From assembly GCF_013409985.1 (NCBI RefSeq), contig NZ_JACCBY010000001.1, positions 62,001 through 126,000 on the forward strand: a stretch of 64,000 bases of DNA, read 5' to 3'. The stretch is from Sphingomonas melonis. GTDB lineage: Bacteria; Pseudomonadota; Alphaproteobacteria; Sphingomonadales; Sphingomonadaceae. The notes beneath the pieces are model-generated. The model had not been told where the DNA came from, did no database searches, and saw only the letters and a program-made list of their open reading frames with translations. Below are positions 25,556 to 34,614 of the stretch, piece after piece. The position numbers and the translations under genes are program-made. How positions within the stretch are numbered: position 1 is the stretch's first letter; every line of letters starts with the position of its first letter.

Positions 25556-26953
25556 ATGCGCCTGGCGACGCTGCCCGCCCCCGACGATTTCGACGCGTGG
25601 CGCGATGCGGCGCGCGGGTTCGCCGCGGCCGACGTGCCGCCCGACGATATCGTCTGGCAGGTCGGCAGCACGCCGGCCGACCTGTTCGCCACGGCGGCCG
25701 AAGAGGCCGTGCCGCCGCCGGTGCCGGGCGCTTTGTCGGTGCCGCGCGCGTTCATCGATCTCGCGCGCAGCGTCGTGATGGCAGCCGAGCCGGAGCGGTT
25801 CGCCTTGCTCTACACCGTGCTGCACCGGCTGCGCCGCGAGCCAAAGCTGATGGAGGATCACGCCGATCCGCTGATCCGCAGGCTGGAGGTGATCGCCAAG
25901 ACCGTCCGCCGCGACATCCACAAGATGCGCGCCTTCCTGCGCTTCCGCGAGGTCGCCGACGATGACGGCGCGAGTCGCTACGTCGCCTGGTTCGAGCCCG
26001 ACCATCATATCGTCCGCGCCAATGCCGCCTTCTTCGTCAACCGCTTCGCCAGCATGCGCTGGTCGATCCTGACGCCGGAGGTGTCGCTGCACTGGGACGG
26101 GACGATGCTGTCGGAAGGCCCCGGCGCGAGCAAGGGCGACGCGCCCGACGGCGATCCCACCGAAGAGGTGTGGAAGACCTATTACGCCAGCATCTTCAAC
26201 CCGGCGCGCGTCAAGGTCGGCGCGATGCTCAAGGAGATGCCGCGCAAATATTGGAAGAACATGCCCGAGACGGCGCTGGTCGGCCAGCTGATCGCGGGCG
26301 CACAGGCACGGGAGAGCGGGATGATCAGCCAATCGCGCGAGGCGCCGACGATCGGCGACAACGTCCAGGCGGCCTGGGCGGCGCTGCGCGACGAGTCCGC
26401 GGCCTGCACCCGTTGCCACCTGTACAAACATGCCACGCAGACGGTGTTCGGCGAGGGGCCGGTCGATGCGCAGATGATGTTCGTCGGCGAACAGCCGGGC
26501 GATCAGGAGGATCTCGCCGGGACGCCGTTCGTCGGCCCGGCGGGGCAGGTGTTCAACCGCGCGGTGGCGGCGGCGGAGATCGACCGCGCGCGCGTCTACG
26601 TCACCAATGCGGTCAAACACTTCAAGTTCGAGCAACGCGGCAAGCGCCGCATCCACGCCAAGCCCGACACCGGCGAGATCCAGGCATGCCGCTGGTGGAT
26701 CGAGCAGGAGCAGATGCTGGTCCGGCCCAGGGTGACGGTGGCGCTCGGCGCGACCGCGGGCCGGTCGCTGTTCGGACGCACGGTGACGATCGGGCGCGAG
26801 CGCGGCCAGGCGCTACGGCTGCCGGACGGCGGCGAGGCGTGGATCACCGTACACCCGAGCTACCTCCTCCGCCTGCCCGACCCGGCGCAGAAGGAGGACG
26901 AATTCGCGCGCTTCGTCGAAGATCTGAAGAAGGCAAAGGCGGCGGCGGCATAA
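25556..26953 (+). CDS. udgX: DUF4130-UdgX fusion, uracil-DNA glycosylase superfamily
   Basis: A 465-residue two-domain protein. Residues 1 to about 250 match the DUF4130 partner domain (LRREPKLMEDHADPLIRRL, then PEVSLHWDG). Residues about 270-460 are UdgX: C284-x2-C287 and C378 for the Fe-S cluster, motif GEQPGDQEDLAG (from 311), and the UdgX-specific KRRIH loop with His367. That His forms a covalent bond to uracil in the mycobacterial enzyme. It probably recognises uracil in DNA tightly. Third gene of the radical SAM-hemerythrin-udgX array. Confidence 0.93.
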   Translation: MRLATLPAPDDFDAWRDAARGFAAADVPPDDIVWQVGSTPADLFATAAEEAVPPPVPGALSVPRAFIDLARSVVMAAEPERFALLYTVLHRLRREPKLMEDHADPLIRRLEVIAKTVRRDIHKMRAFLRFREVADDDGASRYVAWFEPDHHIVRANAAFFVNRFASMRWSILTPEVSLHWDGTMLSEGPGASKGDAPDGDPTEEVWKTYYASIFNPARVKVGAMLKEMPRKYWKNMPETALVGQLIAGAQARESGMISQSREAPTIGDNVQAAWAALRDESAACTRCHLYKHATQTVFGEGPVDAQMMFVGEQPGDQEDLAGTPFVGPAGQVFNRAVAAAEIDRARVYVTNAVKHFKFEQRGKRRIHAKPDTGEIQACRWWIEQEQMLVRPRVTVALGATAGRSLFGRTVTIGRERGQALRLPDGGEAWITVHPSYLLRLPDPAQKEDEFARFVEDLKKAKAAAA

Positions 26954-27085
26954 TCCTCCCCGGCACGGGGAGGGGGACCACCACGCGTCAGCCTGGTGGT
27001 GGAGGGGGATCGCCGCGGACGCCGCGCGTGTGGAAGCCCCCCTCCGTCACGGCTCCGCCGTGCCACCTCCCCGTACCGGGGAGGA
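26954..27085. repeat. composite palindromic repeat, copy 1
   Basis: A 132-bp element starting right after the udgX stop. Its two ends are mini-hairpins (TCCTCCCC...GGGGAGG at the left, CCTCCCC...GGGGAGGA at the right). Between them, GGTGGTGGAGGGGG on one side faces CCCCCTCCGTCACGG on the other, so the whole unit can fold as one long stem with branched tips. It belongs to the CCTCCCCC family. Confidence 0.8.
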
Positions 27086-27097
27086 CTATGCCCTAAT

Positions 27098-27243
27098 TCC
27101 TCCCCCGCCAGGGGGAGGGGGACCGTTCGGCGCCAGCCGAATGGTGGAGGGGGAGGACAGGGCGGCAGCTCGGTCATCGCGCGTGCCGTGTCCTCCCCCT
27201 CCGTCACCGCTTCGCGGCGCCACCTCCCCCCCGCGGGGGAGGA
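27098..27243. repeat. composite palindromic repeat, copy 2
   Basis: A second unit with the same plan as the one 12 bp upstream: TCCTCCCCC hairpin, ATGGTGGAGGGGG, then CCCCCTCCGTCACCG and a closing hairpin ending GGGGGAGGA. The two copies differ in their hairpin loops, so they are diverged tandem units. Together they fill the 296 bp between udgX and the converging aldo/keto reductase gene. Confidence 0.8.
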
Positions 27244-27249
27244 CTTGGA

Positions 27250-28044
27250 TCACATCTCGCGCGCGTCCTGACCCATACGCTCACCGGTCTCCAGCGCGTC
27301 GATCGCCGCGATATCCTCCGCGTCGAGCGTCAGGTCGAGCGCGGCGAAATTGTCGCTCATATGTTCGGCATCCGCTGCCTTGGGGATCACCGACAGGCCA
27401 TGGGCGAGGTGCCAGGCGATCACCACCTGCGCCGGCGAGCGGCTGTGCTTTTCCGCCACCCGCACGATCGCGGCATCGCGCAGCAGGTCGCCGCCCTGCC
27501 CCAGGGGGCTCCACGATTGCGTCACGATGCCGTGCGCCGCATGATAGGCGCGTTCCTCGCGCCGCTGATGATGGGGGTGGAGTTCGATCTGGTTGAGCGC
27601 CGGCGTCACGCCGGTGGCGTCGATGATCGCGTCGAGATGCTCGGGCAGGAAGTTCGACACGCCGATCGAGCGCGCCTTGCCCGCGTCGCGCAAGGCGACC
27701 AGCGCTTTCCACGCGTCGACATACTGCCCCTGCCCCGGCGCGGGCCAGTGGATCAGGTAGAGATCGACCGCATCCATGCCGAGCAACGCCAGACTCTCGT
27801 CGAGTGCCGCGGCGGGATCGCCCTGCCGGTCGTTCCACAATTTGGTGGTGAGGAACGCTTCGCTGCCGTGCACGCCCTCGCCGACGCCGCGCTCGTTGCC
27901 GTAGATCGCGGCGGTGTCGATCAGGCGATAGCCGAGGTCGAGCGCCCGGCGCACGACCAGCGGCGCCTGCGCGTCGGGCAGCTTCCAGGTGCCGAGGCCG
28001 AGCCGCGGCATCGTGCGGCCGTCGTTGAAGGTGAGATCATCCAT
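27250..28044 (-). CDS. aldo/keto reductase
   Basis: A 264-residue (beta/alpha)8 NADPH-dependent oxidoreductase. The catalytic tetrad is recognisable: Asp and Tyr in LIDTAAIYGNE, Lys in LTTKLW, His in LYLIHWP. The cofactor segment SVIPKAADAEHMSDN is typical of the 2,5-diketogluconate reductase/AKR5-like group. It reduces small aldehydes or ketones; the physiological substrate is unknown. It is transcribed toward the repeat pair and diverges from the DedA gene. Confidence 0.92.
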   Translation of the reverse strand: MDDLTFNDGRTMPRLGLGTWKLPDAQAPLVVRRALDLGYRLIDTAAIYGNERGVGEGVHGSEAFLTTKLWNDRQGDPAAALDESLALLGMDAVDLYLIHWPAPGQGQYVDAWKALVALRDAGKARSIGVSNFLPEHLDAIIDATGVTPALNQIELHPHHQRREERAYHAAHGIVTQSWSPLGQGGDLLRDAAIVRVAEKHSRSPAQVVIAWHLAHGLSVIPKAADAEHMSDNFAALDLTLDAEDIAAIDALETGERMGQDAREM

Positions 28045-28119
28045 AATGGCACGAGCGCGCGAGCGCCCCGCCCGGTTCCCCCTTCCCTTGGCCGCCGCGA
28101 TCCGCCAAGCCCCGGCCCC

Positions 28120-28752
28120 ATGTTCGAGAAAATCCTGGGCGTTCTTGCCACCTTCACCATCTGGGTGATCTCCAGCGGCGGCTATGTCGGCATCGCGATC
28201 CTGATGGCGATCGAGAGCGCGTGCATCCCGCTCCCGTCCGAGATCATCATGCCCTTCGCCGGCTATCTCGTCTCGACCGGGCGGTTCGACCTGATCCTCG
28301 CCGCGACCGCGGGGGCGATCGGCTGCAACATCGGCTCGATCGTCGGCTATGAGGTCGGCAAGCGCGGCGGCCGGCCGATGGCCGAGCGCTGGGGCCGCTA
28401 CGTGCTGATCGGGCCGGGCGAGCTCGACGCCGCCGACCGCTTCTTCGCGCGCTGGGGCAGCCTCGCGGTGCTGATCGGGCGGCTGCTGCCGGTGATCCGC
28501 AGCTTCATCGCCTTCCCCGCCGGCGTCGCGCGGATGCGGCTGGTGCCGTTCCATATCTATACCTTCCTTGGCTCGTGGCCGTGGTGCTTCGGCCTCGCCT
28601 GGGTCGGCATGACGCTCGGCGACAAGTGGAACAGCGACCCGCGCGTCAAGGCCGCCTTTCACCGCGCCGACCTGCTGATCGGCATCGTGCTGATCGCGCT
28701 GGTCGCCTTCTACATCTGGCACCGGGTGCGCGGGCTGAAGCGTCACCCCTGA
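28120..28752 (+). CDS. DedA-family membrane protein
   Basis: A 210-residue inner-membrane protein with the DedA/SNARE-associated domain: ESACIPLPSEIIMPFAG (amphipathic re-entrant region), then GRLLPVIRSFIAFPAGVARM with the conserved Arg pair. DedA proteins act in lipid carrier recycling or proton-coupled transport. ATG 28120 lies just ahead of MFEKILGVLATFT. Its end overlaps the converging downstream gene by 10 bp. Confidence 0.9.
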   Translation: MFEKILGVLATFTIWVISSGGYVGIAILMAIESACIPLPSEIIMPFAGYLVSTGRFDLILAATAGAIGCNIGSIVGYEVGKRGGRPMAERWGRYVLIGPGELDAADRFFARWGSLAVLIGRLLPVIRSFIAFPAGVARMRLVPFHIYTFLGSWPWCFGLAWVGMTLGDKWNSDPRVKAAFHRADLLIGIVLIALVAFYIWHRVRGLKRHP

Positions 28753-30152
28753 GTGGCGGGCGTGCGCACCCGCCAGGCCAGCCAGCCGATCGCCGGCAGC
28801 GCCAGCGCCGCCCACAGGGCAAAGCCCGCCCACGGGCTCCAGCCGAACCATTCGCTCGGCGCGGTGCGCAGATAGCCGCGGACGAAGGCGCGGACGACCC
28901 ATTGCCACAGCGGGAAGGTGACGAGCGGCGGCGCGAAGATCTCGGCGGCGGCGATTGCCGCGTTGATCGCGATCGAGAGGCCGAGCAGGACACTCATCGC
29001 GCGCCGCTCGCCGCGGCCGCCGGCGCGCATCCACTCCGCCGCCAGCCCGAGCGCGAGCGGCGCCAGCGCGGGGATCAGGAAGCGCGGGCCGGTGGTGTTG
29101 CCGCCATTCCAATAGACATAGGCCGCGTTGACCAGCAGCACGACGAGCGCGCTCAGCGTGGCGGCAAGCGCGACCGGCCGCATCGCCGGACGGCTCAGCC
29201 AGTACCACAGGCCGAGCGGCGCGAGCAGCAGCACCGGCGCGACCCAGACCAGCCCGACCTGGAAGCTGAACAGCACCGCTTGCATCACCCACGGCCGCGG
29301 CCAGCCGAGCCCGAACAGCCCCTGATGCATCCCCTCCCACCCGACGACGCCGGAATAGCCGACACGGAACGGCGTGCCGAAGGCGACGAGATTGTAGAGC
29401 GCGAGCGGCAGCAGCGCGAGCACGCCGGCGCCGATCGCGACGCCGGCGAGCCGCAGCCGGTCGGGCCGGTCGCGCAGCAGCCACAGCGCCCAGCCGACGA
29501 TCGGCAGCGCGGCGAGCACCGCCTGATGTTCGACCACCACCGCCCAGCCGAGCGCCGCCCCGGCGAGCGCGGCGGACCAAACACCGCCGGCACCGGGCCG
29601 GCTGCCGCGCCAGATCGCCCAGAGCGCGATGCCATAGCAATCGGCGACGACGGCATGACCGAGCAGGGTGGTCGACCAGCCCCAGATCGGCGTGCCCAGC
29701 GCATAGCCGAGCGCGGCGAACAGCGCGGCGGCGGCGCTGCCGGTCAGCCCGGCGGCGAGGTCGAACAGCAGCACGGCGGCGAGCGCGGTCAGCAGCGCCG
29801 GGCCGGTCGCCGCGGCGATGCGGGTGCGTAGCCGCAGGTAGCGTTCAAAATCGGCACCGGCCGGGGCGTTGCCGAATGCCGCGGCGCGCGTGCCGGTCAC
29901 CGTATCAGCGATCCAGACCGCGGGCAGCGCCATCAGCGTCATGCCCGGCGCCTTGTCGAGATAGGCGTGGCCGGCGAAGCTCGCCTTGTCGATCGTCAGC
30001 GGCGCGAAGTCGTCGATCGTCGCGTCGCCGTCCTCGACCAGGCTGATCGCGGCGAACATCCGCGTCGCGCTATTGGGATTGAGCTCCCACGAGCCGAACC
30101 AGGCGCAGCTGAACCAGACGAGCGCGAACAGGACGATGCGAAGGTCACGCAT
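28743..30152 (-). CDS. multi-pass membrane protein, glycosyltransferase-39-like
   Basis: A 469-residue protein with about ten membrane helices. The large first periplasmic loop contains YLDKAPGMTLMALP and later FLIPALAPLAL, a pattern seen in bacterial proteins related to dolichyl-phosphate-mannose/ArnT-type (GT-C) transferases. The SWELNPNSATRMFA segment resembles the acidic first-loop region of that fold, though a clean catalytic Asp is not obvious. The lipid-linked donor and acceptor are unknown. It is convergent with the DedA gene. Confidence 0.65.
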   Translation of the reverse strand: MRDLRIVLFALVWFSCAWFGSWELNPNSATRMFAAISLVEDGDATIDDFAPLTIDKASFAGHAYLDKAPGMTLMALPAVWIADTVTGTRAAAFGNAPAGADFERYLRLRTRIAAATGPALLTALAAVLLFDLAAGLTGSAAAALFAALGYALGTPIWGWSTTLLGHAVVADCYGIALWAIWRGSRPGAGGVWSAALAGAALGWAVVVEHQAVLAALPIVGWALWLLRDRPDRLRLAGVAIGAGVLALLPLALYNLVAFGTPFRVGYSGVVGWEGMHQGLFGLGWPRPWVMQAVLFSFQVGLVWVAPVLLLAPLGLWYWLSRPAMRPVALAATLSALVVLLVNAAYVYWNGGNTTGPRFLIPALAPLALGLAAEWMRAGGRGERRAMSVLLGLSIAINAAIAAAEIFAPPLVTFPLWQWVVRAFVRGYLRTAPSEWFGWSPWAGFALWAALALPAIGWLAWRVRTPATQG

Positions 30153-30347
30153 GGCTCAGACCGACCGCCGCGATTCGCGCGGACCGGTGACGCCACCGGC
30201 AAGCAGCGCCGCCACCGCCAGCGCCCTGGATGCTGCCGTTCGTCCGTTTGCCCGCATACCCTATCCCCTGCTCACCCGGACGACAGGTATCGCATTGGCG
30301 AGGCGAGGCAAACGGTCGAGGCGTCGCCGGGCGGGCCCGGGCACGCG

Positions 30348-30830
30348 TTACGGTACGCGCGCCTCTTCGGCCTTGCGCGCCTGGTTCTCCTTGCGGGCGG
30401 CGCGGGCGTTCTGCAGGAAGCAGCCGGTCTGGCCGCTAGCGCCGACCGTCGAGCAGCTGCCGGTGCTGTTGGCGCCGACGCCGACATCGAGCGTACCCTG
30501 CGCGCGCGCCGCCCAGCTTTCGTTCTGCGGCGTCACCTGGAATTCGCGCAGCTCCTTGGGCACGCGATATTGCTCGCGCGCGCTGCGCCGTTCGCAGATC
30601 ACGATCTCGGCGCCGTCGGTGTTGGTCGGGCAGCGTTCGTTGCCATAGAGCACGAGCACGCCGTTGACCGGCGCACGCTTGGCGACCTCGCCCGGCGTGT
30701 TGATCACCACCGGCTTGCTCGCGGCGGGGCCCGCCGGGGTCGGCGTGACCTGCGCCGCGCCGGGGGCGGCCTGCTGCGCCAGCGCCGGGGCGGCGGTCAG
30801 CATCAACGCGGTCGCGATGATCGTACGCAT
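30348..30830 (-). CDS. hypothetical exported protein
   Basis: A 160-residue protein with a clear signal peptide (MRTIIATALMLTAAPALAQ, cleavage after ALA). The mature part has a Pro/Ala-rich start, a central CPTNTDGAEIVICE segment and a second Cys pair (GSCSTVGASGQTGCF), so two disulfides are possible. I recognise no family. ATG 30830 follows GAGAGGAAG. It lies 11 bp downstream of coq7 on the same strand, at the tail of the long proA-coq7 array. Confidence 0.7.
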   Translation of the reverse strand: MRTIIATALMLTAAPALAQQAAPGAAQVTPTPAGPAASKPVVINTPGEVAKRAPVNGVLVLYGNERCPTNTDGAEIVICERRSAREQYRVPKELREFQVTPQNESWAARAQGTLDVGVGANSTGSCSTVGASGQTGCFLQNARAARKENQARKAEEARVP

Positions 30831-30841
30831 GGGTCTTCCTC

Positions 30842-31402
30842 TCAAATCCGCTTCGCCGCGGCGATCGCCACCTTGCAGCCGAGCCGGATCAGCCCGCTCA
30901 GCACCGGATAGGCGATGGCGTTCTCGGCGCCGTTGGCGAGCGCATGGTCGCGGTGCTCCAGCTCTTCCGCCTGGAATTCCAGGATCGCCGCGGACAGTTC
31001 GGGTTCGCTGCTGCCGAGTTCGTCGAGCTGATGCTGGTAATGTTTGTCGATCTCGGTCTCGACCGCGGCGGTGCAGGCCATCGCGGCATTGGGGCCGATC
31101 GCGGCGGTGATCGCGCCGAGCGCGAACCCCGCCTTGTCCCAGAACGGCTGGAACAGCGTCGGGCGCACGCCGCGCTTGACGATCAGGTCGTCGAAGAAGG
31201 CGCGGTGGCGCTCCTCCTGGCTCGCCATATGGTGGATCGCGCGGCTCGCCGGATGGCGGTCGCCGAACACCGCGAGCTGCCCCGCATAGATGCGGATCGC
31301 GCCGAATTCGCCGGCCTGGTCGACGCGGATCATAGCCTCGGTCGGTTCGCGCCGGTCGCCGGGCCTCCAGCGGCGGGCGGGCTGCGGGGTCTCTGCCATC
31401 AT
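30842..31402 (-). CDS. coq7: demethoxyubiquinone hydroxylase family protein
   Basis: A 186-residue Coq7 protein, a di-iron monooxygenase for the penultimate hydroxylation of ubiquinone. Ligand motifs are visible: VDQAGEFGA, ASQEERHRAFF, ETEIDKHYQHQ and QAEELEHRDHA, giving the paired E and ExxH sites. It acts at the inner membrane face. Its ATG overlaps the dsbB stop (ATGA); a second ATG follows immediately. It is the last enzyme of the long leftward array. Confidence 0.94.
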   Translation of the reverse strand: MMAETPQPARRWRPGDRREPTEAMIRVDQAGEFGAIRIYAGQLAVFGDRHPASRAIHHMASQEERHRAFFDDLIVKRGVRPTLFQPFWDKAGFALGAITAAIGPNAAMACTAAVETEIDKHYQHQLDELGSSEPELSAAILEFQAEELEHRDHALANGAENAIAYPVLSGLIRLGCKVAIAAAKRI

Positions 31403-31881
31403 CGCGCTTTCCTCATCAGCCACAAGATAAGGCCGGCGCCGCCAAGCGAAAGGATCGCGTTGAAGCCGGCAAGCGAAATGCCGGCAAGCGTCCATTGCGC
31501 GACGTCGCAGCGGATCACCGGCGCCTTCATCAACGCCTCCAGCCGCGCATCAGGTCCGAGGCCGCGCAGGTCGACCGTCTGGGTGCAGGCGGTGAAGCCG
31601 TTCCACCAATCATATTCGACCCCCGCATGGGCGACGCCGATCGCCCCCGACACCGCGATCAGCAGCGCGGCGACGATCACGAACGCCTTGGCGATGCTCC
31701 GCTGCGGCACGACGAAGGCGAGCAATGCGAACGGCAGCGCCGCATAATGCGGCCAGCGCTGCCAATGGCACATTTCGCAGGGGTAGAGATGCCCGACGAG
31801 CTGCGAGCCCCAGGCGCCGGCGAGCAGCGCCACCGGCAGCAGCAGCGCGATCCAGCGGGCGAGGCGCTCGTCGCGGGTCAT
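31399..31881 (-). CDS. dsbB: disulfide bond formation protein B
   Basis: A 160-residue four-helix inner-membrane protein. The first periplasmic loop has C35-E-M-C38, the second has C99 and C125, matching the two redox pairs of DsbB. It reoxidises DsbA-type proteins and passes electrons to quinone; adjacency to coq7 (quinone synthesis) is suggestive. ATG overlaps the ctpA stop (ATGA). Candidate DsbA partners are encoded at 18125-19570. Confidence 0.9.
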   Translation of the reverse strand: MTRDERLARWIALLLPVALLAGAWGSQLVGHLYPCEMCHWQRWPHYAALPFALLAFVVPQRSIAKAFVIVAALLIAVSGAIGVAHAGVEYDWWNGFTACTQTVDLRGLGPDARLEALMKAPVIRCDVAQWTLAGISLAGFNAILSLGGAGLILWLMRKAR

Positions 31882-33236
31882 TTCGGCTGCGGCGTCGCCG
31901 CCGGGATCGGCCGGGGCTTGGTCGCCGCGGCGATCTGCGCCGGGCCGCCGAGCCGCGCGACCGTCTTGAGCGCATAATAGAGCTGGAAGTCGTCGATCCC
32001 CTGCTTCTTGAGCTGGTCGGCGGTCAGCGCGAAGCGCGGATCGTCCTTGGTGTCTTCTTCCAGGATCTTGTTGTCCGCCTTGACCTCGTTGATCAGGTGG
32101 CGGCGCAGGTCGGCCTCACGGAACACCGGCCGCGACTTGAAGTCGGGATCGCTGATCTGCGGCACCTTGATGTCGGGCTCGATCCCGCCCTCCTGCACGC
32201 TGCGCCCCGACGGGGTGTAATAGCGCGCGGTGGTGAGGCGCAGCGCGGTCTGCGGTCCGAGCTGGAGCAGCGTCTGCACCGAACCCTTGCCGAAGCTGCG
32301 CTCGCCCATCACCAAGGCGCGGTGATGGTCCTGCAACGCGCCGGCGACGATCTCCGAGGCGGAGGCGGTGCCGGGGTTGGTCAGCACGACGACCGGCAGG
32401 CCGTGCGCATCGTCGCCGGGCTTGGCGAAATAGCGTTCGATATCGGTCTTCTCGCGGCCGCGCTGCGAGACGATCTCGCCATGGTCGAGGAAGGCGTCGC
32501 TGACCGCGATCGCCTGCGTCAGCAGCCCGCCGCCATTGTCGCGCAGGTCGACGACATAGCCGAGCGGACGATGGCCGAGGCTCTTGTCGATCGCCATGAT
32601 CGCGGCGCGCGTGTCGGCGCCGGTGCTCTCCGAGAAGGTGTTGATGTTGATATAGCCGACATCGCCGCGCACCTCCCATTTCACCGGCTTCTGGACGATC
32701 ACCTCGCGGTTCATCGTCACCTCGATCGGCTTGGTCTGGCCGGGGCGGACCAGGGTCAGGCTGATCTTGGTGCCCGGCTTGCCGCGCATCAGCCCGACCG
32801 CCTCGTCGAGCGTCTCGCCGTAGATCAGCTTGCCGTCGATATGGGTGATATAGTCGCCCGACTTGACCCCGGCGCGCTGCGCGGGCGCATCCTCCTGCGG
32901 CGCGACGACCTTGACCGCGCCGTCCTCCATCTGGACGGTGAGGCCGAGGCCGCCGTAATTGCCCTCGGTCTGGATGCGCAGATTGTCATAGTCGAGCGCA
33001 TCGACGTAGCTCGAATGCGGATCGAGGCTGGCGAGCATGCCCTGGATCGCGCCCTTGATCAGCTTCTGGTCGTCGACCTTGTCGACATAATCGGACTTGA
33101 TCCGGTTGAAGACGTCGAGGAACTGGTCGAATTCACGATAGGTATCGGTGTCGACCGCGGCCATCGCCTGCGTCGCAAGCGGGATGAGGGACAGCGAGCC
33201 GAGGATTGCAGTCGCGGTAAGTAGCGGACGGGCCAT
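31878..33236 (-). CDS. ctpA: C-terminal processing peptidase, S41 family
   Basis: A 452-residue periplasmic protease. A signal peptide (1 to about 26) is followed by an N-terminal helical domain, a PDZ domain (about 85-170, including GLTVQMEDGAVKVVAP) and the S41 catalytic core with GTASASEIVAGAL (serine) and ERSFGKGSVQT (lysine). A Pro-rich tail ends the protein. CtpA enzymes trim envelope proteins and degrade peptidoglycan hydrolases, which fits the preceding envC gene, 100 bp upstream. Confidence 0.94.
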   Translation of the reverse strand: MARPLLTATAILGSLSLIPLATQAMAAVDTDTYREFDQFLDVFNRIKSDYVDKVDDQKLIKGAIQGMLASLDPHSSYVDALDYDNLRIQTEGNYGGLGLTVQMEDGAVKVVAPQEDAPAQRAGVKSGDYITHIDGKLIYGETLDEAVGLMRGKPGTKISLTLVRPGQTKPIEVTMNREVIVQKPVKWEVRGDVGYININTFSESTGADTRAAIMAIDKSLGHRPLGYVVDLRDNGGGLLTQAIAVSDAFLDHGEIVSQRGREKTDIERYFAKPGDDAHGLPVVVLTNPGTASASEIVAGALQDHHRALVMGERSFGKGSVQTLLQLGPQTALRLTTARYYTPSGRSVQEGGIEPDIKVPQISDPDFKSRPVFREADLRRHLINEVKADNKILEEDTKDDPRFALTADQLKKQGIDDFQLYYALKTVARLGGPAQIAAATKPRPIPAATPQPK

Positions 33237-33336
33237 CGAACATCCTGAAGGCGGAGAGACAGGGCTCGTTTAGCCGCTTTCTCGGGCCGGAGCAAAGCGC
33301 AGCGCGGCTGAATACAGGCTGACTTGGCGGACCGGT

Positions 33337-34614
33337 TCAGCCGAGCAGCGCGGCGATGTCCATCGGCCGGCCGCGGCGGCGCAGCTCGACGGTGACCTGC
33401 GGCTCCTCGCCCGTCGCGGCGCGGCCGAGCGGCGCGCCGGCGGCGACGCGCTGGCCGACGCGGACCTGCGGCGCGGCGAGGCCGGTGACGAGGCTGGTCC
33501 AGCCATCGCCATGGTCGATGATGACGATGCCGCGATAGCCGCGAAACGCACGGGCATAGCGGACGATACCACCGGCGGGCGCGCGCACCGCGGCATTGGG
33601 CGCGACCGCGAAGGTCAGGCCGCGCGCGCGCACGCCGGAGTCGGACAGCTCGTCGAGCCCGGTCACCAGCCGGCCGCGCACCGGCAGGCGATAGACGCCG
33701 TGGAGCGGCGGCGGCGCGACGCTGCCGGCGGCGAGCGGGCGCGGCAGCGGCCCCGGCAAAGCGGCGAGCTCGGTCGCGGTCGCGCTGGCGATCGCGCCGG
33801 CATCGAGCGAATCGATGAGGTCGCGGGCGCGTTCGCCGAGCGCCAGCGCGCGATCCGATTCGCTCATCGCGTTGCGGCCGAGCGCCTGGCTGCGCCGGCG
33901 GTGATCCGCCTCCAGCCGGGCAAGCGCGGTCCGGTCCGCCTCCAGCCGGATGCGGCTCTGCCGCAGCGCCGCGGCGGCCTGTGCGGCATCGGCCTGGAGC
34001 GAGCGGGTGGCGGCGATCGCCTGGCGCACCGCATCGGTCCGCGCCCGCACCACCGGCAGCGCGCCGCCGAGCACGGCGCGGACATGGACGAGATCGTCGA
34101 CCGATCCCGGCTGCGCGATCGTGACCAGCGCGGGGCGGCGGGCGAGCGCGGTCAGCGCGGCGAGCAGCCGCGCGACCGGCGCCTGCTGCGCGGCAAGCCG
34201 GCCCTGCTGGTCGGCGAGCAGTTGCGCGGCGATCGCCTGCCGTGCGCGCGCGGCGGCGAGGTTCGCCTCCGCGACGGTGACGCGGGCGGCGAGCGCGGCC
34301 TCCTCGGCGCGCGCCTTGTCGGCGGCGTCGCGCTCGGCGGCGGCATCGCGCGCGAGGTCGCTGGCGCGCGCGGTGGCGAGCGCGGCATCGCGCCGGGCGG
34401 CGGCGAGGCGCTGGCGCTGGTCGGGCAGCGTCTGACCCTGCGCCGGGAGCACGAGGGCGAGCAGCGCCAGGCACAGGGCAGCGCGGCCGCGCGCGCCCGT
34501 CCGGCATCGCGCGGCGTTCCCCCGCAGCGGGCCGACCGTGCTTCCGATAGCGATCGGCGGAGACCCGCCCGAGGCGCGGCGGGGTGCGCGCAGGAGCCTG
34601 ACGGCCACCGTCAC
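33337..34614 (-). CDS. envC: murein hydrolase activator EnvC-like protein (degenerate M23)
   Basis: A 425-residue exported protein. A signal-like hydrophobic segment lies around 44-60 after a basic extension, then two long coiled coils (about 62-270) and a C-terminal LytM domain (about 310-420). The LytM domain keeps IIDHGDGWTSL but lacks the second metal His normally found a few residues later, as in E. coli EnvC, which activates amidases rather than cutting peptidoglycan itself. GTG start overlaps the rlmH stop (GTGA). Confidence 0.86.
   Translation of the reverse strand: MTVAVRLLRAPRRASGGSPPIAIGSTVGPLRGNAARCRTGARGRAALCLALLALVLPAQGQTLPDQRQRLAAARRDAALATARASDLARDAAAERDAADKARAEEAALAARVTVAEANLAAARARQAIAAQLLADQQGRLAAQQAPVARLLAALTALARRPALVTIAQPGSVDDLVHVRAVLGGALPVVRARTDAVRQAIAATRSLQADAAQAAAALRQSRIRLEADRTALARLEADHRRRSQALGRNAMSESDRALALGERARDLIDSLDAGAIASATATELAALPGPLPRPLAAGSVAPPPLHGVYRLPVRGRLVTGLDELSDSGVRARGLTFAVAPNAAVRAPAGGIVRYARAFRGYRGIVIIDHGDGWTSLVTGLAAPQVRVGQRVAAGAPLGRAATGEEPQVTVELRRRGRPMDIAALLG

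Noticed and set aside
26954..27243. CRISPR-like array
   Set aside because: Two diverged palindromic units without regular short repeats, unique spacers or cas genes.
33337..34614. active M23 endopeptidase
   Set aside because: The second metal-binding His of the LytM site is missing, so an amidase-activator role is more likely.
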